Below the pieces are notes generated by a model that did not search any database, was not told the DNA's origin, and saw only the letters and a list, made by a program, of their open reading frames with translations. DNA of 64,000 nucleotides from Acetobacter oryzoeni (GTDB lineage: Bacteria; Pseudomonadota; Alphaproteobacteria; Acetobacterales; Acetobacteraceae), in NCBI RefSeq assembly GCF_004014775.2, contig NZ_CP042808.1, positions 620,001-684,000 of the forward strand, read 5' to 3'. Both the position numbers and the translations under genes were made by a program. This document shows positions 44,256-52,128 of this stretch, one piece after another (the stretch's first letter is position 1; each line of letters begins with the position of its first letter).

Positions 44256-45037
44256 TGTGAAAAGAACAGGTCTGTCAGCAGGTAATCAAAGGCCAGCAGC
44301 ATGATGGATGCGGCCACTACAGCGGCTGTTGTGGCAGACCCCACACCTTCTGCCCCGCCCTTGCTGTTATAGCCGTAGTAGCAGCCCATCAGTGCAATAA
44401 GGAACCCAAACAGCGCAGCCTTTACCAACCCTACGGTTACATCAATGGCCTTGAGGGAGTTCAGCGTGGCCGTAATGTAAGCGGGGGCAGAAAAGCCCAG
44501 CTTCACCACAGCTACGGTAAAGCCGCCTGCCACACCCAGTATGTCTGCCACCAGCACCAGCAGGGGCAGGGCAATCAGCCCGGCCAGCAGGCGCGGAGCC
44601 ACCAGATACTTCATGGGGTTGGTGGAAAGGGTGGTGAGCGCATCTATCTGGTCTGTTACGCGCATGGTGCCAATTTGGGCGGCCATGGCAGCCCCCACGC
44701 GGCCAGCCACCATAAGCCCGGCCAGCACCGGCCCCAGCTCACGCGTAACGGCCAGCACTACAATACCGGCAATGGCGCTTTGGGCATGGTATTGCGCAAA
44801 CCCGGTATAGGATTGCAGCGCAATAACCCCGCCAGAAAACAGCGCCGTAAGCGCCACCACAGGCAAGGAGAAAAAGCCTGTTTCTAAAAAGGTGGACAAA
44901 AACACGCGCCCATAAAACGGAGGGCGCACAATGTGCGAAAGCCCAGAAGCCGCAAACAGGGCCAAAGCCCCCGCCGCGCGAATAAGGGAGAGTGTAGCGC
45001 GGCCAAGGCGGGCCACAAGATCAAGCACCATGTCCAT
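44252..45037 (-). CDS. mlaE: Phospholipid-transport ABC permease MlaE
   Basis: 261 residues from the ATG at 45037, matching the E. coli length; a TTG at 45115 would extend it by 26 residues and neither start has a convincing ribosome binding site. The permease (MlaE/DUF140) family is seen from FYGRVFLSTFLETGFFSLPV, TRELGPVLAGLMVAGRVGAA, AAQIGTMRVTDQIDALTTLS and the GCYYGYNSKGGAEGVGSATT segment. Forms the membrane part of Mla with MlaF. Confidence 0.92.
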   Translation of the reverse strand: MDMVLDLVARLGRATLSLIRAAGALALFAASGLSHIVRPPFYGRVFLSTFLETGFFSLPVVALTALFSGGVIALQSYTGFAQYHAQSAIAGIVVLAVTRELGPVLAGLMVAGRVGAAMAAQIGTMRVTDQIDALTTLSTNPMKYLVAPRLLAGLIALPLLVLVADILGVAGGFTVAVVKLGFSAPAYITATLNSLKAIDVTVGLVKAALFGFLIALMGCYYGYNSKGGAEGVGSATTAAVVAASIMLLAFDYLLTDLFFSQ

Positions 45038-45302
45038 GAGTGTGGACTGTCCGTTCCTGCTGAAGTGTGAAAAGGCAGTTCCAGCAGCCGTAACCTGTGC
45101 GGGCGGGTTCGTCAAAGCATCGTTGCGTGGTGGGCTGGGGGTGTTGCTCTTTCAAATAACAAATTACTGCATAAATCCGGCAGGGCCGTTCTGAACGCTT
45201 AATTGGGCTACGCATAAAAAACAGTTCAGGCGAGCCCTTGAGTTTGTTCCTGTTTTATTCCACATCAGGAGGGATGAACCAGACAGCAAAAGAGCTTGCC
45301 TG

Positions 45303-46694
45303 ATGGCTAAAAAACCTTCCCGCACCTATGTTTGCACCAATTGTGGCGCTGTACATGCCAAATGGGCCGGGCAGTGCGATGCCTGCGGTGAATGGAACAC
45401 GCTGGAAGAAATGGCTGTGGAACCCTTGGCCGCATCCTCTGTCGCGGTGCGTGGTGGCAAGGGACGGCGCGTGGCGTTGCAGGCGCTGGAGGGGGAGATC
45501 AAACTTCCACCACGCACCCAAACAGGCATTGCAGAGCTTGATCGAGTTTTGGGTGGTGGTCTTGTACCTGCTTCTGTTGTGCTGGTGGGGGGAGACCCCG
45601 GTATAGGTAAATCCACTTTGCTGCTTCAGGCCGCCAGCAAGCTGGCAGGCAAGGGCGAGCGGGTTCTGTATATCTCTGGTGAAGAAGCGGTGGACCAGAT
45701 CCGCCTGCGTGCGCAACGCTTGGGTGTGGCCGGGGCCAAGCTGGATTTGGCGGCATCCATCAACGTGGCAGATATTGTGGCCACGTTGGAAGCCGAACCC
45801 GATGTGCGGGCGGTAGTGATTGATTCCATCCAGACCATGTGGCTGGAAACCATAGATAGCGCGCCGGGTACGGTCTCTCAGGTGCGGGCCTGTGCGTTTG
45901 AGCTGATACGCGCGGCCAAGCGCCGGGGGTTTAGTCTTATTCTGGTCGGGCATGTAACCAAGGAGGGCGCGCTGGCTGGCCCGCGTGTGCTGGAGCACAT
46001 GGTGGATGCCGTAATGTATTTTGAAGGCGATAGGGGCCACCAGTTCCGTATCTTGCGGGCCGCCAAAAACCGCTACGGCGCAACGGATGAAATTGGCGTG
46101 TTTGCCATGACAGACCGCGGTCTGGAGGAAGTAAGCAACCCATCAGCCCTGTTTTTGGCCGAACGGCGGGGCAATATTGCCGGCTCTGCCGTGTTTGCCG
46201 GGCTGGAGGGCACGCGGCCTGTTTTGTTGGAAGTGCAGGCCTTGCTGGCCCCCAAAGGTGGAGATGGCGCCCCCCGCCGTGCCGTGGTGGGGTGGGATAC
46301 AGGCCGCCTTTCCATGTTGCTGGCTGTGCTGGAAACGCGCTGCGGGCTCAAACTCTCTGGCATGGATGTGTATCTGAACGTGGCGGGTGGCCTGAAGGTG
46401 GCGGAACCTGCGGCAGATCTGGCTGTGGCGGCTGCGCTTGTTTCTGCCGCCAGTGGCGTGCCCACCAGCCCCGGAGAGGTTTATTTTGGAGAGGTTGGTC
46501 TTTCTGGCGAGGTACGGCAGGTGGCGCAGGCCGATGCCCGTTTGAAGGAAGCTGCCAAGCTGGGGTTTGACCGTGCCGTGTTGCCCCGCCGCATTGCACG
46601 CGGCAACACGCGCTCTCGCCCGCCGGAGGGGCTGCATCTGCGTGAAATCGGCCATATTTCTGATTTGGTAAGTGCAGAAATGGAAGCTGAGTGA
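45303..46694 (+). CDS. radA: DNA repair protein RadA
   Basis: 463 residues. Starts with a C4 zinc finger (CTNCGAVHAKWAGQCDACG), then a RecA-like ATPase with Walker A GGDPGIGKSTLL, the RadA-specific KNRYG motif in AAKNRYGATDEIG, and a C-terminal Lon-protease-like domain (GLKLSGMDVYLNVAGGLKV onward). Processes recombination intermediates by branch migration. Monocistronic; the tRNA gene follows. Confidence 0.95.
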   Translation: MAKKPSRTYVCTNCGAVHAKWAGQCDACGEWNTLEEMAVEPLAASSVAVRGGKGRRVALQALEGEIKLPPRTQTGIAELDRVLGGGLVPASVVLVGGDPGIGKSTLLLQAASKLAGKGERVLYISGEEAVDQIRLRAQRLGVAGAKLDLAASINVADIVATLEAEPDVRAVVIDSIQTMWLETIDSAPGTVSQVRACAFELIRAAKRRGFSLILVGHVTKEGALAGPRVLEHMVDAVMYFEGDRGHQFRILRAAKNRYGATDEIGVFAMTDRGLEEVSNPSALFLAERRGNIAGSAVFAGLEGTRPVLLEVQALLAPKGGDGAPRRAVVGWDTGRLSMLLAVLETRCGLKLSGMDVYLNVAGGLKVAEPAADLAVAAALVSAASGVPTSPGEVYFGEVGLSGEVRQVAQADARLKEAAKLGFDRAVLPRRIARGNTRSRPPEGLHLREIGHISDLVSAEMEAE

Positions 46695-46704
46695 AACTGA
46701 CACA

Positions 46705-46733
46705 TTGCCATTTGCACAATGTATCGGTATAGT
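46705..46733 (+). promoter_or_regulatory. Promoter of tRNA-Gly
   Basis: TTGCCA (46705-46710) and TATAGT (46728-46733) are 17 bases apart and lie just upstream of the tRNA; initiation is expected about 46740, giving a short leader. The -35 element begins ten bases after the radA stop. Confidence 0.7.
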
Positions 46734-46748
46734 GCGCTCCACAAAGAT

Positions 46749-46822
46749 GCGGATGTAGTTCAATGGTAGAACGGCAGCTTCCCAAGCTGCATACGAGGGT
46801 TCGATTCCCTTCATCCGCTCCA
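46749..46822 (+). tRNA. tRNA-Gly (anticodon CCC)
   Basis: 74 bases with encoded CCA. The acceptor stem GCGGATG pairs with CATCCGC; D loop TTCAATGGTAGAA; anticodon arm GCAGC-TTCCCAA-GCTGC with CCC as the anticodon; T arm GAGGGTTCGATTCCCTT. Reads GGG glycine codons. The gene sits directly after radA with its own promoter, and the sequence becomes AT-rich downstream. Confidence 0.97.
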
Positions 46823-46973
46823 TTTCCTTAAAATTCAGAAAATTCAATTGGTTGTGATCAGCCTTTGTTGTTGGCGCTGTCAGTCTGCGTTACAGGGCGA
46901 GCGTTACATATCTGGTGGATGAAAAAGCATTCAATTTGCAAAATCTATTGTCTACACAGCATAAATTCTGCGC

Positions 46974-46999
46974 AAGGAACCCATTTGGGTTCCTTTTTT
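46974..46999 (+). terminator. Intrinsic terminator downstream of tRNA-Gly
   Basis: AAGGAACCC pairs with GGGTTCCTT around a 4-base loop and is followed by TTTT. It is about 150 bases after the tRNA. Confidence 0.9.
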
Positions 47000-47090
47000 A
47001 TGCCGCCATTGCAGGTCTGCGTATGTGCGGGGCCGTTCGGGATGACTGCTTTTTAAAGAGCAGACATACAGAGAATGCACAGTACTCGTG

Positions 47091-47118
47091 TTGAAAATAA
47101 GCAAATAAGAAATACATT
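47091..47118 (+). promoter_or_regulatory. Candidate promoter of the repeat-protein gene
   Basis: TTGAAA (47091-47096), a 16-base spacer, and TACATT (47113-47118), about 33 bases before the start codon. GAGGAGAG follows as the ribosome binding site. A reasonable but unproven match. Confidence 0.5.
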
Positions 47119-47150
47119 GTGTTACAGTTTTGTTAAACGAGGAGAGAAAA

Positions 47151-47423
47151 ATGAAAAAGACACTTTATATGTGTGTCGCTGTTCTTGGCCTCGGGTTTGT
47201 GCAGAGTGCTTCTGCCGCCACTTGGGATGGTGGCGTTTCCAGACATGTTGAGGTCAAAAACCCGGATCAGCCCGATACAACCAAAGGCGGTGTATGGGAT
47301 GGCGGAATAGACAAGAAGGTAAAGGTGGAAGATCCGGATACATCGGATACCATTAAAGGCGGCGTGTGGGATGCCGGTATATCTGAGCACGTGCCCGTAA
47401 AATACCCCAGCACGCCGCAGTAA
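47151..47423 (+). CDS. Small secreted protein of three 24-residue repeats; function unknown
   Basis: 90 residues. A signal peptide (1-23, ending ASA) precedes almost nothing but repeats: TWDGGVSRHVEVKNP, VWDGGIDKKVKVEDP and VWDAGISEHVPVKYP, with Trp at 25, 49 and 73, an exact 24-residue period. Each unit is W-D-x-G-(V/I)-x-x-x-V-x-V-(K/E)-x-P, and units 1 and 2 then link through Asp/Thr-KGG. No cysteines in the mature part. GAGGAGAGAAAA is a strong ribosome binding site, so expression is likely. Probably periplasmic or outer-surface. I recognise no family; the repeat could mediate binding or self-assembly, which is speculation. Confidence 0.8.
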   Translation: MKKTLYMCVAVLGLGFVQSASAATWDGGVSRHVEVKNPDQPDTTKGGVWDGGIDKKVKVEDPDTSDTIKGGVWDAGISEHVPVKYPSTPQ

Positions 47424-48174
47424 TGTGGTGAGGCCCTGTTTCAATGTTGTTGTGATTGTTCACAAAATATTGGGGCAGGGCACAGTTTTCCCGTTCCAAA
47501 AATACAGGGTTTGCGGCCCGGAAACGCGCAGGGTATTTTCTGTATTGCGGGTTTAGCGTTAAAAATAATGAGATATATACCTACGTATACATACCCAAAG
47601 TATTATTTTACGTCCTCATTAAATAGATGATAATTTTGGAATATATGGAAATATTTACGCAAAAATAATTACAGAAAACAAAAATTTATAGAAATATATG
47701 ATATATTTTTACTTGTAAGAAAAATAATTATACATTCCGTGTATAAAATCAGAACTGACAAAAGGCGCATGCGTGCGCGCCGGTATGTACATTGTGCCGG
47801 TGGCAAGATAATTTTCCATGAAATTATTGTTTCACATCCGATATGGTAAGCATTCTTTGTTTTGGAATACATGAAAGAAATACAAAATACTCTTTTTATT
47901 ATTTAACAATACATCTTGATTATACAAAATATAGAAGTAAAAAAGATTTGGAATTTTTTATTATAATCTCTTGAATATCATATATTGTTGTGTGATGATT
48001 ATAAAAAGAGATGTGTATATGCAGTACATGTCTGTCCCGTAACAGATTGCAACAAGGAGATCCTCTACACGTGGCATATCTGATGCAGGATATCATTTTT
48101 GTACAGAAACGGCTTTACCGCTTTTTTTGTGCGTGTGCGTCTGGGTTTCAACTTCATGCAGGCGCTGGCTGATT
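47424..48174. other. Very AT-rich non-coding gap upstream of the porin gene
   Basis: 751 bases; 47560-48050 is strikingly AT-rich against an otherwise GC-rich window. No ORF has coding character. It contains ATAATTT/AAATTAT near 47810-47826 and GGCGC/GCGCC (around 47763-47780), poly-A/T tracts and, near its end, CAAGGAG. The region is a plausible bent, silenced or regulatory DNA segment, or residue of transferred DNA. Confidence 0.6.
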
Positions 48175-49770
48175 ATGAGTAATTCCTTTGTCCGGCATGC
48201 GCGTTCTCATGCCACTTCAGTGTGTCGCGGGTCTCGCGGGTTTGTTAAGGCAAGCTGTTCTTTAGTCGCGCTCGGGCTAGCAGCTTTTGCTGCACCAGAG
48301 GAGGTGCGGGCAGAGCAAACGCTTGTTTCCATTAAGGGCATTACCCTTCAGGGCGCGCTGGATATTGGTGGGTCTGCTTTTTTCCTGCCCAATACCAACT
48401 TTGGCGCCGGCTCTTACGGCACCAAATCTTCTGGTGCTCTGGTGCGCCATAAAAACAGCACCTATGGCGAATTTTACGGCAAGCCCATGCTTATGGGGTC
48501 TTGGCAAACAGGCTGGGGCTTTACCGTTATTGGCAAGGCTTCTGCTATTGGCGCCACCACGCTGGGTGATGGTGATGCGGAGGAAGTTTCTCAAACATCG
48601 GGCACGCCGCGCTCCATTTATCTGGAAGAAGCCAATCTGGGCGTAGAAGTGCCGCTCAAAATGGCGGGCGGTCACCAGATTCTAACGGTGCAGGGCGGCA
48701 GGCAGGCCTTTGCAGTGGATGATGGCTTTCTGATTGGTAAAGGCACCTACAGCGCGGGTGATAGAGGCGCATGGTGGTATGCACCGCGATATGCGTTTTC
48801 TGGCCCCGGCGTGATCAAGCTGGAAGGTGATTCCGTGCGTGGGGATGTCTTTATGTTGGAAAGCAATTCCGACAATGACATTGACCGCGGATATGATCGC
48901 CCCAAAACCAAGTTTGTCGGGTTTGATGTCTCCTGGTTCAAAAACAAACCCGGAGGGCATGGTGGGTCTACATATGCAGATCGTGCTGCGTATGTAACGT
49001 TAACCTACTTTCATGTGCGGGATGCAGATGGATCATCTCATTACGATTATTCTACGCGTGCAGATCGTAACGGCATGAACGTGGCAGCCCTGAGCTGGGG
49101 CGGCACGCTGTTTCCCGTCAAGGCGCTAGGGATTTCAAAGAACTTTACGTTCTATGGCAATTTTGTATCCGAACAGAACAGCCACGCAGGCAACGGCTAC
49201 AAATCTGTAGAAGCCTACGGCATGTTTTTCGAGCCCGGTTATACGTTTTCCATGCTGCCGTGGAAGCCGCATCTGTTTTACCGGTACACGCGGTTTGGTG
49301 GCGGTAAAAATGCCGAAGGTTCGGTCAAGCGCAATTACGATACATTCTTTTTGTATGATGGTAAGCGCTACACCTATGGCGGCTACTGGCCGGGTGAAAT
49401 TGTGGGCATGTATCTGGCCCCGCTTTCTGATCTGGAAGTGCATCAGTTTGACCTAACAGGCACGCCACCTGTGCACCTGTTCCGTAAAAAGGATGAGCTT
49501 AAGCTGGGTGTGCATTTTTACGATCTTTCCCTGCTGTATCCCTCCGGCATGGGGCTGAAGAACGTGGGCCGCCATGTTTCCAACGAAGTGGATTTTACAG
49601 CCGAATATATGCTGGACGAAACCACATCAGCCGCCGTTGCCGCGGGCACAGCCTTTAGTGGCCCGGCAGGGCGTGCGCTTTCTCGCGCAGGGGTGCCAAC
49701 GGGGTATCGCATGCACAATATCGGGCGGCATGCCGGCGTGCTGGAGGCCTATTTTTACAAGCATTTCTAA
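48175..49770 (+). CDS. AlgE-like outer-membrane porin (alginate export family)
   Basis: 531 residues from the ATG at 48175. The first 46 residues are an export signal (SCSLVALGLAAFA). The rest is a beta-barrel with alternating strands ending in F; alginate-export features include QILTVQGGRQAFAVDDGFLI and the tripled aromatic RGAWWYAPRYAFSG. Similar barrels import or export anionic polysaccharides or other charged solutes in alphaproteobacteria. Substrate unknown. An amino acid permease follows after a hairpin, and an upstream in-frame ATG at 48127 is less likely. Confidence 0.65.
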   Translation: MSNSFVRHARSHATSVCRGSRGFVKASCSLVALGLAAFAAPEEVRAEQTLVSIKGITLQGALDIGGSAFFLPNTNFGAGSYGTKSSGALVRHKNSTYGEFYGKPMLMGSWQTGWGFTVIGKASAIGATTLGDGDAEEVSQTSGTPRSIYLEEANLGVEVPLKMAGGHQILTVQGGRQAFAVDDGFLIGKGTYSAGDRGAWWYAPRYAFSGPGVIKLEGDSVRGDVFMLESNSDNDIDRGYDRPKTKFVGFDVSWFKNKPGGHGGSTYADRAAYVTLTYFHVRDADGSSHYDYSTRADRNGMNVAALSWGGTLFPVKALGISKNFTFYGNFVSEQNSHAGNGYKSVEAYGMFFEPGYTFSMLPWKPHLFYRYTRFGGGKNAEGSVKRNYDTFFLYDGKRYTYGGYWPGEIVGMYLAPLSDLEVHQFDLTGTPPVHLFRKKDELKLGVHFYDLSLLYPSGMGLKNVGRHVSNEVDFTAEYMLDETTSAAVAAGTAFSGPAGRALSRAGVPTGYRMHNIGRHAGVLEAYFYKHF

Positions 49771-49779
49771 CGAGAATTT

Positions 49780-49800
49780 CCCAAAACGTTTCGTTTTGGG
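49780..49800 (+). other. Hairpin between the porin and permease genes
   Basis: CCCAAAACG and CGTTTTGGG pair perfectly around TTT, nine bases after the porin stop and 40 before the permease start. There is no T tract after it. Possible partial terminator or mRNA-stabilising element. Confidence 0.55.
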
Positions 49801-49839
49801 GTAGAAACTTACAGGACAACAAGAATAAAGGATTTCCTG

Positions 49840-51210
49840 ATGCCCGAACCGACGACCCTTCCTGCGGGAAAACCCGCAGACGGGCTGCGTAATCGCCACA
49901 TAGCCATGATCGCTCTGGGCGGCACTATTGGGGCTGGTCTGTTTGTTGGCAGTGGCGCTGCCATTGCGGCAACAGGGCCTGCGGTTCTGCTGGCGTTTCT
50001 GCTGGTAGGATTTCTGGTTATCCTGGTTATGCGCATGCTGGGGGAAATGGTTGTGGCGGACCCCGGGCGCGGGTCCTTTGTAGAATACATTCGCGCCGCA
50101 CATGGAGATAAGGTGGGCTTTACCGCAGGGTGGCTTTACTGGTTCTTCTGGGTGGTGGTGTTGGGAAGTGAGGCCATAGCCGGCGCCATTCTATTGCAGG
50201 ATTGGGTGCATCTGCCAGTTTGGCTGCTTTCTGTTGTGCTTATTCTTGTTCTTAAACTTATCAACTTTGCTGCCCCACGCGTTTTTGGTGAATGTGAATT
50301 CTGGCTTTCCGCCATTAAGGTTTTCAGCATTATCGCCTTTATTGCCATTTCTCTTTTATATGCAGCGCATGTGTTTGGGCCGGGCGTTTCCGTAAAGGAA
50401 AATCTGCTGGGGCATGGCGGGCTTTTTCCGCATGGTGTTGTGGCGCTGCTGTCTATTATTCCCACCATTTTGTTCACCATGATGGGTTCGGAAATTGCCA
50501 CAGTGGCAGCCGCTGAATCTCCAGAACCGGGTAAGAACGTGGCCCGCGTAACCCGCAGCCTTGGCCGCCGTATTACCCTGTTTTACGTAGCCGCCGTGGG
50601 TATGATCCTGATTGTGGTGCCGTGGACAAACATTGTTGCCGGTAAATCACCTTTTGTGGCGGCCATGGATGTTATGGGCGTGCCCGGTGCCGGTTTGCTG
50701 ATGCGCATTGTGGTACTGAGCGCCATTCTGTCCTGCCTGAACTCCGCCATGTATATTACATCGCGCATTCTTACAGAGCTGGCTGCTCAGGGTGATGCTC
50801 CGGGCTTTCTGGCACGTAGTTCTGCTGCTGTTGTGCCGCGTAAGGCTATTATCGTCAGCAGCCTTGCGGGCACGCTGGTGGCTTTCTCATCCATTCTGGC
50901 GCCGGGCACCATTTTTGCCTTCCTGCTAAGCTGCAGTGGTGGCGTTATCCTGCTGATCTACAGCCTGATTGTAACATCTTACATCGTTACGCGCCGTGCA
51001 GCACGGCAGGCTGGCACAGAGGCAGAAAATTACACGCTGCCGCTTTTTCCGCTGTGCAATTACGTAACACTTGCTGGTGTGGTGCTGGTGTTTGTGGCCA
51101 TGTTGCTCAACCCATCCGAACGGATGACGGCTCTGGCAACCATGGGCAGTTCTGTGGTGTGCTACCTTATGGCTGTTTACTTCGCCACCAATAACAAAAA
51201 AGCTGGCTGA
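49840..51210 (+). CDS. Amino acid permease (APC superfamily, AAT family)
   Basis: 456 residues with about 12 membrane helices. The signature GLRNRHIAMIALGGTIGAGL and the FVEYIRAAHGDKVGFTAGW segment are typical of GabP/ProY/AnsP-type permeases, as is MMGSEIATVAAAESPEPGKN in the sixth helix region. Substrate cannot be fixed; a role in proline or GABA uptake is suggested by the nearby putA, weakly. It converges on the DUF1275 gene. Confidence 0.85.
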   Translation: MPEPTTLPAGKPADGLRNRHIAMIALGGTIGAGLFVGSGAAIAATGPAVLLAFLLVGFLVILVMRMLGEMVVADPGRGSFVEYIRAAHGDKVGFTAGWLYWFFWVVVLGSEAIAGAILLQDWVHLPVWLLSVVLILVLKLINFAAPRVFGECEFWLSAIKVFSIIAFIAISLLYAAHVFGPGVSVKENLLGHGGLFPHGVVALLSIIPTILFTMMGSEIATVAAAESPEPGKNVARVTRSLGRRITLFYVAAVGMILIVVPWTNIVAGKSPFVAAMDVMGVPGAGLLMRIVVLSAILSCLNSAMYITSRILTELAAQGDAPGFLARSSAAVVPRKAIIVSSLAGTLVAFSSILAPGTIFAFLLSCSGGVILLIYSLIVTSYIVTRRAARQAGTEAENYTLPLFPLCNYVTLAGVVLVFVAMLLNPSERMTALATMGSSVVCYLMAVYFATNNKKAG

Positions 51211-51224
51211 GCTTTGTATTTACC

Positions 51225-51252
51225 GAGTATTCCCGTTGTTTAGGGAATACTC
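51225..51252. terminator. Shared terminator hairpin of the permease and DUF1275 genes
   Basis: GAGTATTCCC (51225-51234) pairs exactly with GGGAATACTC (51243-51252); the 8-base loop contains the DUF1275 stop codon (51240-51242). ATTTTG follows on the plus strand. The right arm is also DUF1275 coding sequence. Confidence 0.75.
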
Positions 51253-51923
51253 ATTTTGTCCAGATGCAGGGCAAGAGGGTGGCGGCGCCAATGCAGCAGG
51301 CCACCCGCCGCAAAAACGGTAGCACCCGCAGCGGCAATACCAATTCCAACATTTTTATCAGAAACCAGTGTGCCAATTACGGCACCCACAAACAGGCTGG
51401 CAATAGCGGCTAATCTGCGCCACGTACCAGAGTTTGTGCCACCAGCCACCGTGCTGTTATGGGCCAGCCCGTGCAGCACCATAGTGGCGGCTGGCAGCAC
51501 CATATCTGGCAGTTTGGCATGGCGCGTGGCAGAGGTTTGCAGCCCCATGGCCAGTGAGAGCATGCCCAGCGTAATGTAAATGCCACCGCTAAGCTGTGCA
51601 CACCACACAAACGCGGCCAGCCCCACAAGGCAGCCAACGCCTAGCAGAATATCCCCCACCACAAGGCGTGTATGGCGCTCCCGCCGTACCAGGCGGCCAC
51701 CAATAATGGCCCCTGTAAAGTAACAGGCAATGGCCTCCAGGCCAGAAAGAACAATGGCCTGAGAAGTGGCAATGTTAACAGCCATAAGAATAATGGTGGC
51801 TGTCATATATCCTGCAAAAATCTTGAGATGCAGTAGGGATATGGCATCCAGCATGCCCATTGCCATTGTAACCAGCAGAATGGCAATAACCAGCTTGGCA
51901 TCATGTCCCGTACGGGCTGTCAT
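51240..51923 (-). CDS. DUF1275 (YoaK-like) membrane protein
   Basis: 227 residues with about six membrane helices. Seen: VTMAMGMLDAISLLHLKIFAGYMTA, SGLEAIACYFTGAIIGGRLV, and GLQTSATRHAKLPDMVLPA, consistent with DUF1275, a family without a proven function. Divergent from nothing nearby; it ends in the shared hairpin with the permease. Confidence 0.85.
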   Translation of the reverse strand: MTARTGHDAKLVIAILLVTMAMGMLDAISLLHLKIFAGYMTATIILMAVNIATSQAIVLSGLEAIACYFTGAIIGGRLVRRERHTRLVVGDILLGVGCLVGLAAFVWCAQLSGGIYITLGMLSLAMGLQTSATRHAKLPDMVLPAATMVLHGLAHNSTVAGGTNSGTWRRLAAIASLFVGAVIGTLVSDKNVGIGIAAAGATVFAAGGLLHWRRHPLALHLDKMSIP

Positions 51924-52073
51924 AATGTCTCCTCTAAAGAAAAAGAATGAAAAGAGAGGTTTTATGCGCGTTTTTTAATAGAAGGATGCGCGTTATATCA
52001 TCATCTCTGATCACGAAAAGATGATCTCTGGTAAGATGAGCCATGCCCCACGCAGGAGGCACAGCCGTACAAA

Positions 52074-52104
52074 CAAAACCCCCGGCGCATAAAAACGCCG
52101 AGGG
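52074..52104 (-). terminator. Intrinsic terminator of putA
   Basis: On the minus strand CCCTCGGCG pairs (one mismatch) with CGCCGGGGG around 8 bases, then TTTTG follows. It is 25 bases after the putA stop. Confidence 0.8.
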
Positions 52105-52128
52105 CTTGGTGTGTTCAGTGTGGGTTGA

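Larger units (their letters stand above)
46823..47150 (+). other. AT-leaning gap between tRNA-Gly and the repeat protein gene
   Basis: 328 bases with no convincing gene. It contains the tRNA-side terminator (46974-46999) and the promoter of the next gene (47091-47118). I looked for a copy of the tRNA 3' end that would mark an integration site and saw none. Confidence 0.6.

Noticed and set aside
46823..47150. Possible prophage or island attachment site next to tRNA-Gly
   Set aside because: No duplicate of the tRNA 3' end and no integrase were seen, so only a composition change remains.
47669..47872. Minus-strand 67-codon ORF in the AT-rich gap
   Set aside because: Low-complexity, with no ribosome binding site or recognisable motif; open frames of this length occur by chance in AT-rich DNA too.
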